DNA from: Cherax quadricarinatus
Taxonomy: Eukaryota; Arthropoda; Malacostraca; Decapoda; Parastacidae
DNA: 64,000 bases
Assembly (NCBI RefSeq): GCF_038502225.1
Contig: NC_091303.1
Coordinates: 27,256,830-27,320,829 of the forward strand
Direction of reading: 5' to 3'
Positions within the stretch are counted from its first letter, which is position 1. The number at the start of each line of letters is the position of its first letter. Both the position numbers and the translations under genes were made by a program. This document shows, in pieces, positions 10,479 through 20,329 of this stretch. Under the pieces are notes generated by a model. The model searched no databases. It was given only the letters and a program-made list of their open reading frames with translations, and was not told the DNA's origin.

Positions 10479-10610
10479 CTTAGCAGCCTTGATGAGATTC
10501 ACAGAGGGCCCTATGAGAGCCTTATCTTGCTCTGTCCACTTCTCATCCTCCTCCATGCTCTCTTCACTGTCATCTGGACAATTCCAGCCACTTCCATCCC
10601 CTTGAAGTGC
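10479..10610 (-). CDS. Internal exon of a host gene, GCIP/cyclin-D1-binding protein 1-like
   Basis: This 132-nt, 44-codon open block lies between an acceptor (TTATTTTAG at 10611) and a GT donor (GTTAGAAC from 10478 down). It is in phase 0 at both ends. It encodes an acidic stretch (PDDSEESMEEDEKW) followed by WTEQDKALIGPSVNLIKAAK. In GCIP/CCNDBP1 proteins an acidic linker is followed by a W-x-E-x-D-x-x-L-I-x-P-x-x-x-L-I-K-x-A-K-type helix, and this is the basis for the call. The upstream exon at 18530-18677 ends in phase 0 and supports the same family. CCNDBP1 is a negative regulator of the cell cycle that binds cyclin D and bHLH factors. The family assignment is from memory of the conserved pattern; I am confident of the exon and less so of the name. 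Confidence 0.6.
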
Positions 10611-10641
10611 CTAAAATAAAAAAATACATGAATATCAAAAG

Positions 10642-11289
10642 GGTATACAATACTGACAGGTTGGTAAGTAAGACACATAGGCAACAGTTAGGCATCTTTA
10701 TTCTGATATGTTCTGCCTACACAGTAAGTAGACTTCTTCAGTCGAGTACAGAAAGTAGGCAGGAGCAGTAGAGCTGTGAAGACAATGTAATCAGTCCATC
10801 ACCCTTTTAGACATAGATTTGAGGTTGTCAGTCCCTCTGCCTCAGTTCTGTTCCATAGTCTGAAACAATGTGAATATCAAGCGACAGTGTGGAGACTTAT
10901 ATGTATACTGTTGTAAGGATAGGTGTAGAGTAGTAGAAGAAAGAATGTAATCACTGAGAGGTCACGTCCCTCTCAGATACAACCATTTTCACTTGGAAAA
11001 GTTGTCCAAGGTGTTTTCTCTTCTGTACCAAGATGCCATTGTGTTGCAGTGTCTGACAGAGTGAATATCAAAATGGTATACAATACTGACAGGTTGGTAA
11101 GTAAGACACATAGGCAACAGTGAGGCATCTTTATTCCGAAACGTCTTCAAGGGAGATGGACTGATTACATCATCTTCACATCTCTACTGCTCCTGCCTAC
11201 TTTCTGTACTCGACTGAAGAAGCCTACTGTGTAGGCGAAACATTTCAGAATAAAGATGCCTAACTGTTGCCTATGTGTCTTACTTACCA
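10642..11289. repeat. Foldback/MITE-like repeat cluster, three partial copies
   Basis: The sequence beginning GGTATACAATACTGACAGG, with the CATAGGCAACAGTTAGGC core, is present directly at 10642 and again at 11075. It occurs inverted, ending in GTGTCTTACTTACCAA, at 11220-11289. The last two form an imperfect palindrome around 11190. A decayed relative lies near 51649-51830. No coding capacity. Confidence 0.65.
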
Positions 11290-11334
11290 AAGAAATACAT
11301 AAATTAAAATCACAAACTGAGTCCACACTCAAAT

Positions 11335-11525
11335 ATCTCAACACATTCACTTCCTCTATACTCCCTCCTTCCAATCTGATAACCAATCTTTCATTACCTA
11401 AATTTTTTTTACCCTCATCACCTTGCTCTTTTCTATTTTCACTTTTAATTTTCTTCTTTTACACACCATCCCAAATTTGTCCACCAACCTTTGTAACATC
11501 TCTTCAGAATCTCCCAACTCTTGTA
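11335..11525 (-). pseudogene. RTE-type LINE fragment, inverted
   Basis: On the minus strand this encodes the region after the FADD box (DSEEMLQRLVDKFG, CKRRKLKVKIEKSKVMRV) and on to EEVNVLRYL. It abuts the start of the plus-strand RTE copy D head to head. The inverted piece maps downstream of the direct piece in the element, so a simple twin-priming inversion does not explain it. Confidence 0.75.
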
Positions 11526-12592
11526 GGGACCTAAATTTTAAAGTGGAAGAAACTGTTGTAGAGGAGGTAATGGGTAAGTTTGAAGTGTCTGGGGTAAATA
11601 ATAACGGGTGGCCTCTAATTGAGCTATGTACAGAAAAAGGTTTGGTAATACATGTGTATTTTAAGAAAAGAGGATAAATAAGTAAACGAGATATGATGTA
11701 GGGCATGATGATAGCAGTTTGTTGGACTATGCATTAATAGATAAAAAACTGATGGGTAGACTTCTAGATATACATGTGTTTTGAGGGGTGAATGATATAT
11801 CAGATCATTACATATGAACAGCTACAATGAGTATAAGAGGTAGATGGGGTACAAGGAGAATGTTATCAGTAGGTAAGAGAGAGTTTATAAATTAAAGGAG
11901 GAGGTAGTCAAGATATAAGCAACTATCAGAAGAAAGGTGGGCTAAGAGAGTACAGGTAATGTGGAGGGAGCAGAGGAGATATTGGGTAGTTATAAGAATA
12001 AAGTATTTGAGCATGCAGCATACATTTGTGGTGACAGGAGGGAAGAATAATTGGTGGAAAGATGAAGTCAAGAGGGTGGTAAAAGAAAAAGTTGGCACAT
12101 GAAGGGTTTTTACAATGCAGAAGTGATTTGCAGAGGAAGGAGTATATGGAGAGTAAAAGAAAAGGTGGTGAGGGAGTGCAAAAGGAGAGCTAATGAGAGA
12201 GAGAGAGAGGTTTTATCAAAAAATTCTGCTGAGAATAAGAAAGAGTTTTGGGGCGAGATCAATAAGCTGAGAAAGCCTAGGGAACCAATGGATTTAACAC
12301 TTAAAGACAAAAGAGGGGAGCCATTAAATAGGGAGGTGGAGGTACTGGGAAGATGGAGGGAATATTTTGAGGATTGTTGAATGTTGAGAGAGGAAGTGAT
12401 TTCTTGCAATGGGCAGAGAGGTATAACACCTTTTACTAGTGAGGAAGAGCCAGATGTGCGTGTGTGAAAAGTATGCGAGGAAGATGGTAGAATAAAAGGG
12501 GATAAAACAGCTGAGGTATATGGGATTAAGACAGAAATGTTCAAAGCAGGTGGTAGTAAAGTTTTGTAGTAGTTGATGTATTTGTTCAATAT
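11526..12592 (+). pseudogene. RTE-type LINE copy D, first part (endonuclease to RT linker)
   Basis: A degenerate but collinear match to the RTE LINE: VVEEVMGKFEVSGVNNNG (endonuclease), then DYALIDKKLMGRL, the ENKKEFWGEINKLRKPREPM linker and the start of RT, with many frame breaks. The copy is interrupted by the SIDE plus LINE block 12593-16791 and continues at 16792. It is the oldest RTE copy in this tract because younger ones lie inside it. Confidence 0.75.
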
Positions 12593-12622
12593 ATGTACAC
12601 ATATATGTACAATATACAGTAG

Positions 12623-13086
12623 TAGTAGGTTGGTAGACAGCAACCACCCAGGGAGGTACTACCGTCCTGCCAAGTGAGTGTAAAACGAAAGCCTGTAATT
12701 GTTTTACATGATGGTAGGATTGCTGGTGTCCATTTTTCTGTCTCATAAACATGCAAGATTTCAGGTACGTCTTGCTACTTCTACTTACACTTAGGTCACA
12801 CTACACATACATGTACAAGCATATATATACACACCCCTCTGGGTTTTCTTCTATTTTCTTTCTAGTTCTTGTTCTTGTTTATTTCCTCTTATCTCCATGG
12901 GGAAGTGGAACAGAATTCTTCCTCCGTAAGCCATGCGTGTTGTAAGAGGCGACTAAAATGCCGGGAGCGAGGGGCTAGTAACCCCTTCTGCTGTATATAT
13001 TACTAAATGTAAAAGGAGAAACTTTCGTTTTTCCTTTTGGGCCACCCTGCCTTGGTGGGATACGGCCGATGTGTTGAAAGAAGAAG
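12623..13086 (+). mobile_element. Short internally deleted LINE-derived element (SIDE), 464 bp, with 30-bp target duplication
   Basis: The first ~400 bases (TAGTAGGTTGGTAGACAGC onward) match the 5' UTR of the RTE LINE immediately downstream. The last ~60 match an RTE 3' end (GGGCCACCCTGCCTTGGTGG). A perfect 30-bp direct repeat flanks it at 12593-12622 and 13087-13116, and the second copy abuts the 5' end of the LINE at 13117. A second full copy is at 18825-19284. It has no coding capacity. Confidence 0.8.
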
Positions 13087-13116
13087 ATGTACACATATAT
13101 GTACAATATACAGTAG

Positions 13117-16100
13117 TAGTAGGTTGGTAGACAGCAACCACCCAGGGAGGTACTACCGTCCTGCCAAGTGAGTGTAAAACGAAAGCCTGTAATTGTTTTA
13201 CATGATGGTAGGATTGCTGATGTCTTTTGTCTGTCTCATAAATATGAAAGATTACAGGTATGTCTTGCTACTTCTACTTACACTTAGGTCACACTACACA
13301 TACATGTACACATTTATTTATACACACTCATCTGAGTTTTCTTTCATTTTATCTTAATAGTTCTTGGTCTTATTACTTTTCCTTTTATATCCATGGGGAA
13401 GTGGAATAAGAATCTTTCCTCCGTAAGCCATGCGTGTTGTAAAAGTCAACTAAAATGCCGGGAACAATGGGCTAGTAACCCCTTTTCCTGTAAAGATTAC
13501 TAAAAAGAATAAGAAGAAAATTGTCAAAGTGGGAAGTCTGAATGTGCGTGGATGTTGTGCAAATGATAAGAAAGAGATGATTGTGGATGTTATGAATGAG
13601 AAGAACCTGGATGTCCTGGCTTTAAGTGAAACAAAGCTGAAGGGGGTGGGAGAGTTTCAATGGAGAGGAATAAATGGGATTAGGTCAGGGGTTTCAAATA
13701 GAGTTAGAGCTAAAGAAGGAGTAGCAATAATGTTGAAGGATAAGCTATGGCAGGAAAAGAGGGACTATAAATGTATTAATTCAAGGATTATGTGGAGTAC
13801 AATAAAGATTGGATGTGAAAAGTGGGTTATAATAAGCGTGTATGCACCTGGAGAAGAAAGAAGTGTAGAGGAGAGAGAGAGATTTTGGGAAAAGTTGAGT
13901 GAATGTGTGGGGAGTTTTGAATCAAGTGTGAGAGTAATGGTGGTTGGGGATTTCAATGCTAAAGTGGGTAAAAATGTTATGGAGGGAGTAGTAGGTAAAT
14001 TTGGGGTGCCAGGGGTAAATGTAAATGGGGAGACTTTAATTGAGCTATGTGTAGAAAGAGATATGGTAATAAGTAATACATATTTTATGAAAAAGAGGAT
14101 AAATAAATATACAAGGTATGATGTAGCACGTAATGAAAGTAGTTTATTAGATTATGTATTGGTGGATAAAAGGTTGATGGGTAGGCTCCAGGATGTACAT
14201 GTTTATAGAGGGGCAACTGATATATTGGATCATTATTTAGTTGTAGCTACAGTTAGAGTAAGAGGTAGATGGGAAAAGAGGAAGGTGGCAACAACAAGTA
14301 AGAGGGAGGTGAAAGTGTATAAACTAAGGGAGGAGGAAGTTCGGGTGAGATATAAGCGACTATTGGCAGAAAGGTGGGCTAGTGCAAAGATGAGTAGTGG
14401 GGGGGTTGAAGAGGGTTGGAATAGTTTTAAAAATGCAGTATTAGAATGTGGGGCAGAAGTTTGTGGTTATAGGAGGGTGGGGGGCAGGAGGAAAGAGGAG
14501 TGATTGGTGGAATGATGAAGTAAAGGGTGTGATAAAAGAGAAAAAGGTAGCTTATGAGAGGTTTTTACAAAGCAGAAGTGTTATAAGAAGAACAGAGTAT
14601 ACGGAGAGTAAAAGAAAGGTAAAGAGAGTGGTGAGAGAGTGCAAAAGGAGACCAGATGATAGAGTGGGAGAGGCACTGTCAAGAAATTTTAATGAAAATA
14701 AGAAAAAAATTTGGAGTGAGTTAAACAAGTTAAGAAAGCCTAGGGAAAGTATGGATTTGTCAGTTAAAAACAGAGTAGGGGAGTTAGTAGATGGGGAGAT
14801 GGAGGTATTAGGTAGATGGTGAGAATATTTTGAGGAACTTTTAAATGTTAAGGAAGAAAGAGAGGCAGTAATTTCATGCACTGGTCAGGGAGGTATACCA
14901 TCTTTTAGGAGTGAAGAAGAGCATAATGTAAGTGTGGGGGAGGTACATGAGGTATTACGTAGAATGAAAGGGGGTAAAGCAGCTGGAACTGATGGGATCA
15001 TGACAGAAATGTTAAAAGCAGGGGGGATATAGTGGAGTGGTTGGTACTTTTGTTTAATAAATGTATGAAAGAGGGGAAGGTACCTAGGGATTGGCAGAGA
15101 GCATGTATAGTCCCTTTATATAAAGGGAGAGGGGACAAAAGAGACTGTAAAAATTATAGAGGAATAAGTTTACTGAGTATACCAGGAAAAGTGTACGGTA
15201 GGGTTATAATTGAAAGAATTAGAGGTAAGACAGAATGTAGGATTGCAGATGAGCAAGGACGTTTCAGAGTGGGTAGGGGATGTGTAGATCAAGTGTTTAC
15301 ATTGAAGCATATATGTGAACAGTATTTAGATAAAGGTAGGGAAGTTTTTATTGCATTTATGGATATAGAAAAGGCATATGATAGAGTGGATAGAGGAGCA
15401 ACGTGGCAGTTGTTGCAAGTATATGGAATAGGTGGTAAGTTATTAAATGCTGTAAAGAGTTTTTATGAGGATAGTGAGGCTCAGGTTAGGGTGTGTAGAA
15501 GAGAGGGAGACTACTTCCTGGTAAAAGTAGGTCTTAGACAGGGATGTGTAATGTCACCATGGTTGTTTAATATATTTATAGATGGGGTTGTAAAGGAAGT
15601 AAATGCTAGGGTGTTCGGGAGAGGGGTGGAATTAAATTTTGGGAAATCAAATTCAAAATGGGAATTGACACAGTTACTTTTTGCTGATGATACTGTGCTT
15701 ATGGGAGATTCTAAAGAAAAATTGCAAAGGTTAGTGGATGAGTTTGGGAATGTGTGTAAAGGTAGAAAGTTGAAAGTGAACATAGAAAAGAGTAAGGTGA
15801 TGAGGGTATCAAATGATTTAGATAAAGAAAAATTGGGTATCAAATTGGGGAGGAGGAGTATGGAAGAAGTGAATGTTTTCTGATACTTGGGAGTTGACGT
15901 GTCGGCGGATGGATTTATGAAGGATGAGGTTAATCATAGAATTGATGAGGGAAAAAAGATGAGTGGTGCATTGAGGTATATGTGGAGTCAAAAAATGTTA
16001 TCTATGGAGGCAAAGAGGGAATGTATGAAAGTATAGTAGTACCAACACTCTTATATGGGTGTGAAGCTTGGGTGGTAAATGCAGCAGCGAGGAGACGGTT

Positions 16101-16791
16101 GGAGGCAGTGGAGATGTCCTGTTTAAGGGCAATGTGTGGTGTAAATATTATGCAGAAAATTCGGAGTGTGGAAATTAGGAAAAGGTGTGGAGTTAATAAA
16201 AGTATTAGTCAGAGAGCAGAAGAGGGGTTGTTGAGGTGGTTTGGTCATTTAGAGAGAATGGATCAAAGTAGAATGACATGGAAAGCATATAAATCTATAG
16301 GGGAAGGAAGGCGGGGTAGGGGTCGTCCTCGAAAGGGTTGGAGAGAGGGGGTAAAGGAGGTTTTGTGGGCAAGGGGCTTGGACTTCCAGCAAGCGTGCGT
16401 GAGCGTGTTAGATAGGAGTGAATGGAGACGAATGGTACTTGGGACCTGACAATCTGTTGGAGTGTGAGCAGGGTAATATTTAGTGAAGGGATTCAGGGAA
16501 ACTGGTTATTTTCATATAGTCGGACTTGAGTCCTGGAAATGGGAAGTACAATGCCTGCACTTTAAAGGAGGGGTTTGGGATATTGGCAGTTTGGAGGGAT
16601 ATGTTGTGTATCTTCATATGTGTATGCTTCTAAACTGTTGTATTCTGAGCACCTCTGCAAAAACAGTGATAATGTGTGAGTGTGGTGAAAGTGTTGAATG
16701 ATGATGAAAGTATTTTCTTTTTGGGGATTTTCTTTATTTTTTGGGTCACCCTGCCTCGGTGGGAGACAGCTGACTTGTTGAAAAAAAAAAA
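13117..16791 (+). pseudogene. RTE-type LINE copy A, near full length, five disabling changes
   Basis: It carries a ~400-bp 5' UTR, then an endonuclease/RT frame from about 13529 to 16449 and a 3' UTR ending in poly-A at 16781-16791. Comparison with the intact sibling at 20330 shows five differences that break the frame. These are one extra G near 14478, TGA in place of CGA at 14820-14822, a 4-base loss near 15028, TGA at 15881-15883, and a single-base loss near 16012. Endonuclease motifs (SLNVRG, LSETKL, GDFNAKVG) and the RT box (FADDTVLMGD) are intact. It is inserted in RTE copy D. Confidence 0.92.
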
Positions 16792-18437
16792 TGTGTGAAA
16801 GGAGTAAAGGCACCTAGAGACTATCAGAGAGCATGCATAGTTCCTCTGTATAAAAGAAATGGGATAAAACAGAGTGCAAGAATTAAAGGGAAATAAGCCT
16901 GTTGAGTATACCAGGTAAAGTGTATGGTAGAATTATGTATTAAAGGGATTAAGGGTAAGACAGAGTAGGAATGCAGAGGAACAAAGATTCACATAATTGA
17001 GCAATACTTAAATAAAGGTAAGGAACTTTTCACTGCATTTGTAGATTTAGAAAAGACACATGATAGGATGGATAGAGGAGCAATGTGGCAGATGTTGTCA
17101 ATGTATGGAATAGGCAGTAGGTTACCTACCTAAAGCAGCGAAGAGCTTTTATGCAGATAGTGAGGTGCAGGGTAGGGTATGTAGGATAGGAGGAGTTTAT
17201 TTTCCAGTAAAAGAAGGAATTAGCCCAGGATGTGTGATGCCACTACAGTTGCTTAACATACTGTATATACAGATGAAGTTGTAAAAGAAGTGAACACTGG
17301 GATGTTAGGGAGAGGGGTGAGGCTAAAATATAGTCAAACTGGTAAAGAATGGGAGTTGTCACAATTGCTTTTTGCCAATGATATGGCTCTTTTGGGAGAT
17401 TCAGAAGTTGCAAAGGCTGGCAAATGAATTTAGGAGAGTAAGTAAAAAAATGAAATTAAAAGTAAACATAGAAGAGACAGTAATGAGAGTAACAAAAAAT
17501 GTAACCAATGAGAGATTGGATATTAGATTGGAGGAAGGAAATATTAAGGAAGTTAATGTGTTCAGCTATTTAAGAATGGATATGTCAGCAGATGGTTATA
17601 TAAGAGATGAGGTGAGCCATAGAACTGACAAAGGTAAAAACATGGGTGGTGCACTGAAACATCTGTGGAAACAAAGAACTTTCTGCATGTGGCTAGCTGG
17701 CCAAGTGGCTAACACGACGGTCTGGAGTTTTGAGACTCTCTGATCGTGGGTTCTAACCCAGCCCGTGGTATGATTTGTATGGACACTAATGTATGTTTGT
17801 AAAGCATGAGTTTTGAATGTTGAAGCAAGGACGAGACTGGAGGCAGTAGAGATGCTGTGTTTGAGAGCAGTGTGTGACATGAATATTATGTAAAGAATTC
17901 AGAGTTTGGAGATTAGGTGTGGAATTACCAGAGGTATTATTCAGATGGTTGAGGAGGGGTTGTCAGTGTGGTTTGTACATTTAGAGAGGTTGGAGAAAAA
18001 ATGCAAGACTAAGAAAGTGCATAAACCTAGAGTGGAGTGAAGAAGGGGTAGAAGTCATCCAAGAAAATGTTGAAGGGAGGGGGGGGGGGGTAAAGGAGGT
18101 TTTAAGTGTTATGGGCATGGACATCCAAAATGCTTGTGTGTATTAGACAAGAGTGGAGGCAAGTGGTTTTTATGAGTAGATGTACTGCTGGAATGTGAGC
18201 AAGGTAACATTTATGAAGGGATTCAGGGAAACCTGTTACCCAGATTTGAGTCCTGGAGGTGGTAAGTATAGTGTATGCACTACGGAAGAGGGCCGGGGAT
18301 GTTGCAGTTTGGAGGATCATCTGAACTGTGACCTTGATGCCCTTCTGACCAGACAATGATTAAGTGACAGTGAAAGTGTATTCTCACTTGGTATGTTACC
18401 CTACCTTGGTAGGAGAGGGCTGGAGTGTTATGAAAAA
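16792..18437 (+). pseudogene. RTE-type LINE copy D, second part
   Basis: It resumes in the RT domain (region of CKECKEGK... VPRDWQRAC) exactly where the first part stopped, and continues with heavy decay through the FADD region (here FANDMALLGD, so the catalytic DD is lost) to the C-terminus and 3' UTR. It ends near 18437 with a TATTATTATT tail. A tRNA-like SINE sits inside it at 17693-17795. Confidence 0.75.
17693..17795 (+). mobile_element. tRNA-derived SINE head
   Basis: An A box (TGGCCAAGTGGCTAACACG) and a B box (GGTTCTAACCC) are spaced as in a tRNA gene. The sequence replaces ~100 bp of LINE copy D. The putative anticodon stem does not pair well, so I do not call it a functional tRNA. 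Confidence 0.6.
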
Positions 18438-18529
18438 TACTATTATTATTTTTATTAACTAAATTTTGACAAGCTTAAGAAATCAGTGCATCCCCAACAT
18501 GCTTACTCAGAGTCTCATAGTTTGCTTAC

Positions 18530-18677
18530 TTCAGATATTTCAGTGAAGGCATCTGATACAAGACTGTTTTGTCCATGTAGCTCTTTTAGAACTGCTGCTT
18601 TGTTATCCTGTGGACACTTTTCAATCAGGTCACAGCCCTGCCATACTATACCTGTTGAATGACGGTACCTATCAGTT
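18530..18677 (-). CDS. Internal exon of a host gene, GCIP/cyclin-D1-binding protein 1-like
   Basis: This 148-nt block sits between an acceptor (ACTTTTTCCAG at 18678-18688) and a strong donor (GTAAGC from 18529 down). It is open throughout as one leading base plus 49 codons. The product includes HSTGIVWQGCDLIEKCPQDN then KAAVLKEL. A T-G-x-V-W-x-x-C-D segment followed by a P-x-D-N-x-A-A-V-L-K motif is the conserved core of GCIP/CCNDBP1 proteins as I know them. The donor phase (0) matches the acceptor phase of the exon at 10479-10610. The intron between them is about 7.9 kb and is mostly RTE LINE sequence. I did not find the 5' exons. Two alternative acceptors lie nearby (TTTCATCTCAG further upstream and CAACAG just inside), but only the chosen one keeps the frame open. 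Confidence 0.65.
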
Positions 18678-18824
18678 CTGGAAAAAGTTCAAGTGCAATT
18701 AACTGAGATGAAATTAACATACATAAGTTGCTATTATCAATATACATTATTCTAAAAACCAACATCATTGGTTTTTCAGGTATTGACCCACTTGAGCAAT
18801 TTATATATATACGTATATTGTAGG

Positions 18825-19282
18825 TAGTAGGTTGGTAGACAGCAACCGCCCAGGGAGGTACTACCGTCCTGCCAAGTGAGTGTAAAACGGAAACCTGAAA
18901 TTGTTTTACATGATGGTAGGATTGCTTGTGTCTTTTTTCTGTCCCATAACCATGCAAGAGTTCAGGTATGTCTTGCTACTTCTACTTACACTTAGGTCAC
19001 ACTACACATACATGTACAAGCATATATATACACACCCCTCTGGGTTTTCTTCTATTTTCTTTCTAGTTCTTATTCTTGTTTATTCCCTCTTATCTCCATG
19101 GGGAAGTGGAATAGAATTCTTCCTCCGTAAGCCATGCGTGTTGTAAGAGGCGACTAAAATGCCGGGAGCAAGGGGCTAGTAACCTCTTCTCCTGTATATA
19201 TTACTATATGTAAAAGGAGAAACTTTCGTTTTTCCTTTTGAGCCACCCTACCTTGGTGGGATACGGCCGGTGTGTTGAAAGA

Positions 19283-19284
<2 letters not shown>
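18825..19284 (+). mobile_element. Short internally deleted LINE-derived element, second full copy
   Basis: Same structure and length as 12623-13086: RTE 5' UTR joined directly to an RTE-like 3' end (GGTGGGATACGGCCGGTGTG). It is followed by a long TA repeat, so a target duplication cannot be recognised. Confidence 0.8.
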
Positions 19285-19378
<94 letters not shown>

Positions 19379-19562
19379 GTATATGTATATATATACACAC
19401 TTTATATATATACATATATATATTTATACATAAATATACATACATATATATACACATACAGATATATATACATATAATATATACATATATCATGTATATA
19501 CATATATATACATATATCATATATATACATATATATACATATATCATGTATATACATATATC

Positions 19563-19614
<52 letters not shown>

Positions 19615-19634
19615 TACATACAGATACATATATC

Positions 19635-19680
<46 letters not shown>
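19285..19680. repeat. TA-rich microsatellite (TA)n with TACA interruptions
   Basis: About 90 bp of uninterrupted TA, then ATACATATAT-type compound repeat. All long frames across it are artefacts. Confidence 0.95.
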
Positions 19681-19681
<1 letters not shown>

Positions 19682-19683
<2 letters not shown>

Positions 19684-19891
19684 GTGGACCCCCGCATAAC
19701 GATCACCTCCGAATGCGACCAATTATGTAAGTGTATTTATGTAAGTGCGTTTGTACGTGTATGTTTGGGGGTCTGAAATGGACTAACCTACTTCACAATA
19801 TTCCTTATGGCTTATGGGAACAAATTCGGTCAGTACTGGCACCTGAACATACTTCTGGAGTGAAAAAATATCGTTAACCGGGGGTCCACTG
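19682..19891. mobile_element. Tigger-type MITE, 210 bp
   Basis: Same family as 8474-8676, with CAGTGGACCCCCG and CGGGGGTCCACTG ends. The right flank is TA; the left flank is CA, probably a mutated TA, because the element sits in the TA microsatellite. Confidence 0.85.
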
Positions 19892-19911
19892 TATATATAT
19901 ATATATATATA

Positions 19912-20109
19912 TTCTTTCTTTCTTTCAACACACCGGCCGTATCCCACCGAGGCGGGGTGGCCCAAAAGGAAAAACGAAAGTTTCTCCTTTTACATTTAGT
20001 AATATATACAGGAGAAGAGGTTACTAGCCCCTTGCTTCCGGCATTTTAGTTGCCTCCTACAACACGCATGGCTTATGGAGGAAGAATTCTGTTCCACTTC
20101 CCCATGGAG
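19912..20109 (-). mobile_element. LINE-derived short element, 5'-truncated, antisense
   Basis: On the minus strand it runs from CTCCATGGGGAAGTGG to GGTGTGTTGAAAGAAAG. This is the last ~195 bases of the SIDE, joining a small piece of LINE 5' UTR to the LINE 3' tail. It starts at the same base as the neighbouring copy at 20122-20318. Confidence 0.8.
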
Positions 20110-20121
20110 GATATATATATA

Positions 20122-20318
20122 TCTTTCTTTCTTTCAACACACCGGCCGTATCCCACCGAGGCAGGGTGGCCCAAAAGGAAAAACGAAAGTTTCTCCTTTT
20201 ACATTTAGTAATATATACAGGAGAAGGGGTTACTAGCCCCTTGCTCCTGGCATTTTAGTTGCCTCTTACAACACGCATGGCTTACGGAGGAAGAATTCTC
20301 TTCCACTTCCCCATGGAG
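20122..20318 (-). mobile_element. LINE-derived short element, second antisense copy
   Basis: Nearly identical to 19912-20109, with the same 5' truncation point (CTCCATGGGG) and the same TCTTTCTTTCTTTC tail. The pair is separated by a short TA run, suggesting either a tandem duplication or repeated insertion into the TA tract. Confidence 0.8.
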
Positions 20319-20329
20319 ATATATATATA

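Noticed and set aside
12110..12752. Minus-strand frames of 142-177 codons
   Set aside because: They are antisense to the RTE linker and RT coding region, whose purine-rich codons leave the opposite strand open.
19204..19706. Long Tyr/Ile-rich open frames on both strands
   Set aside because: They are translations of the TA/TACA microsatellite; no start context, domain or codon bias.
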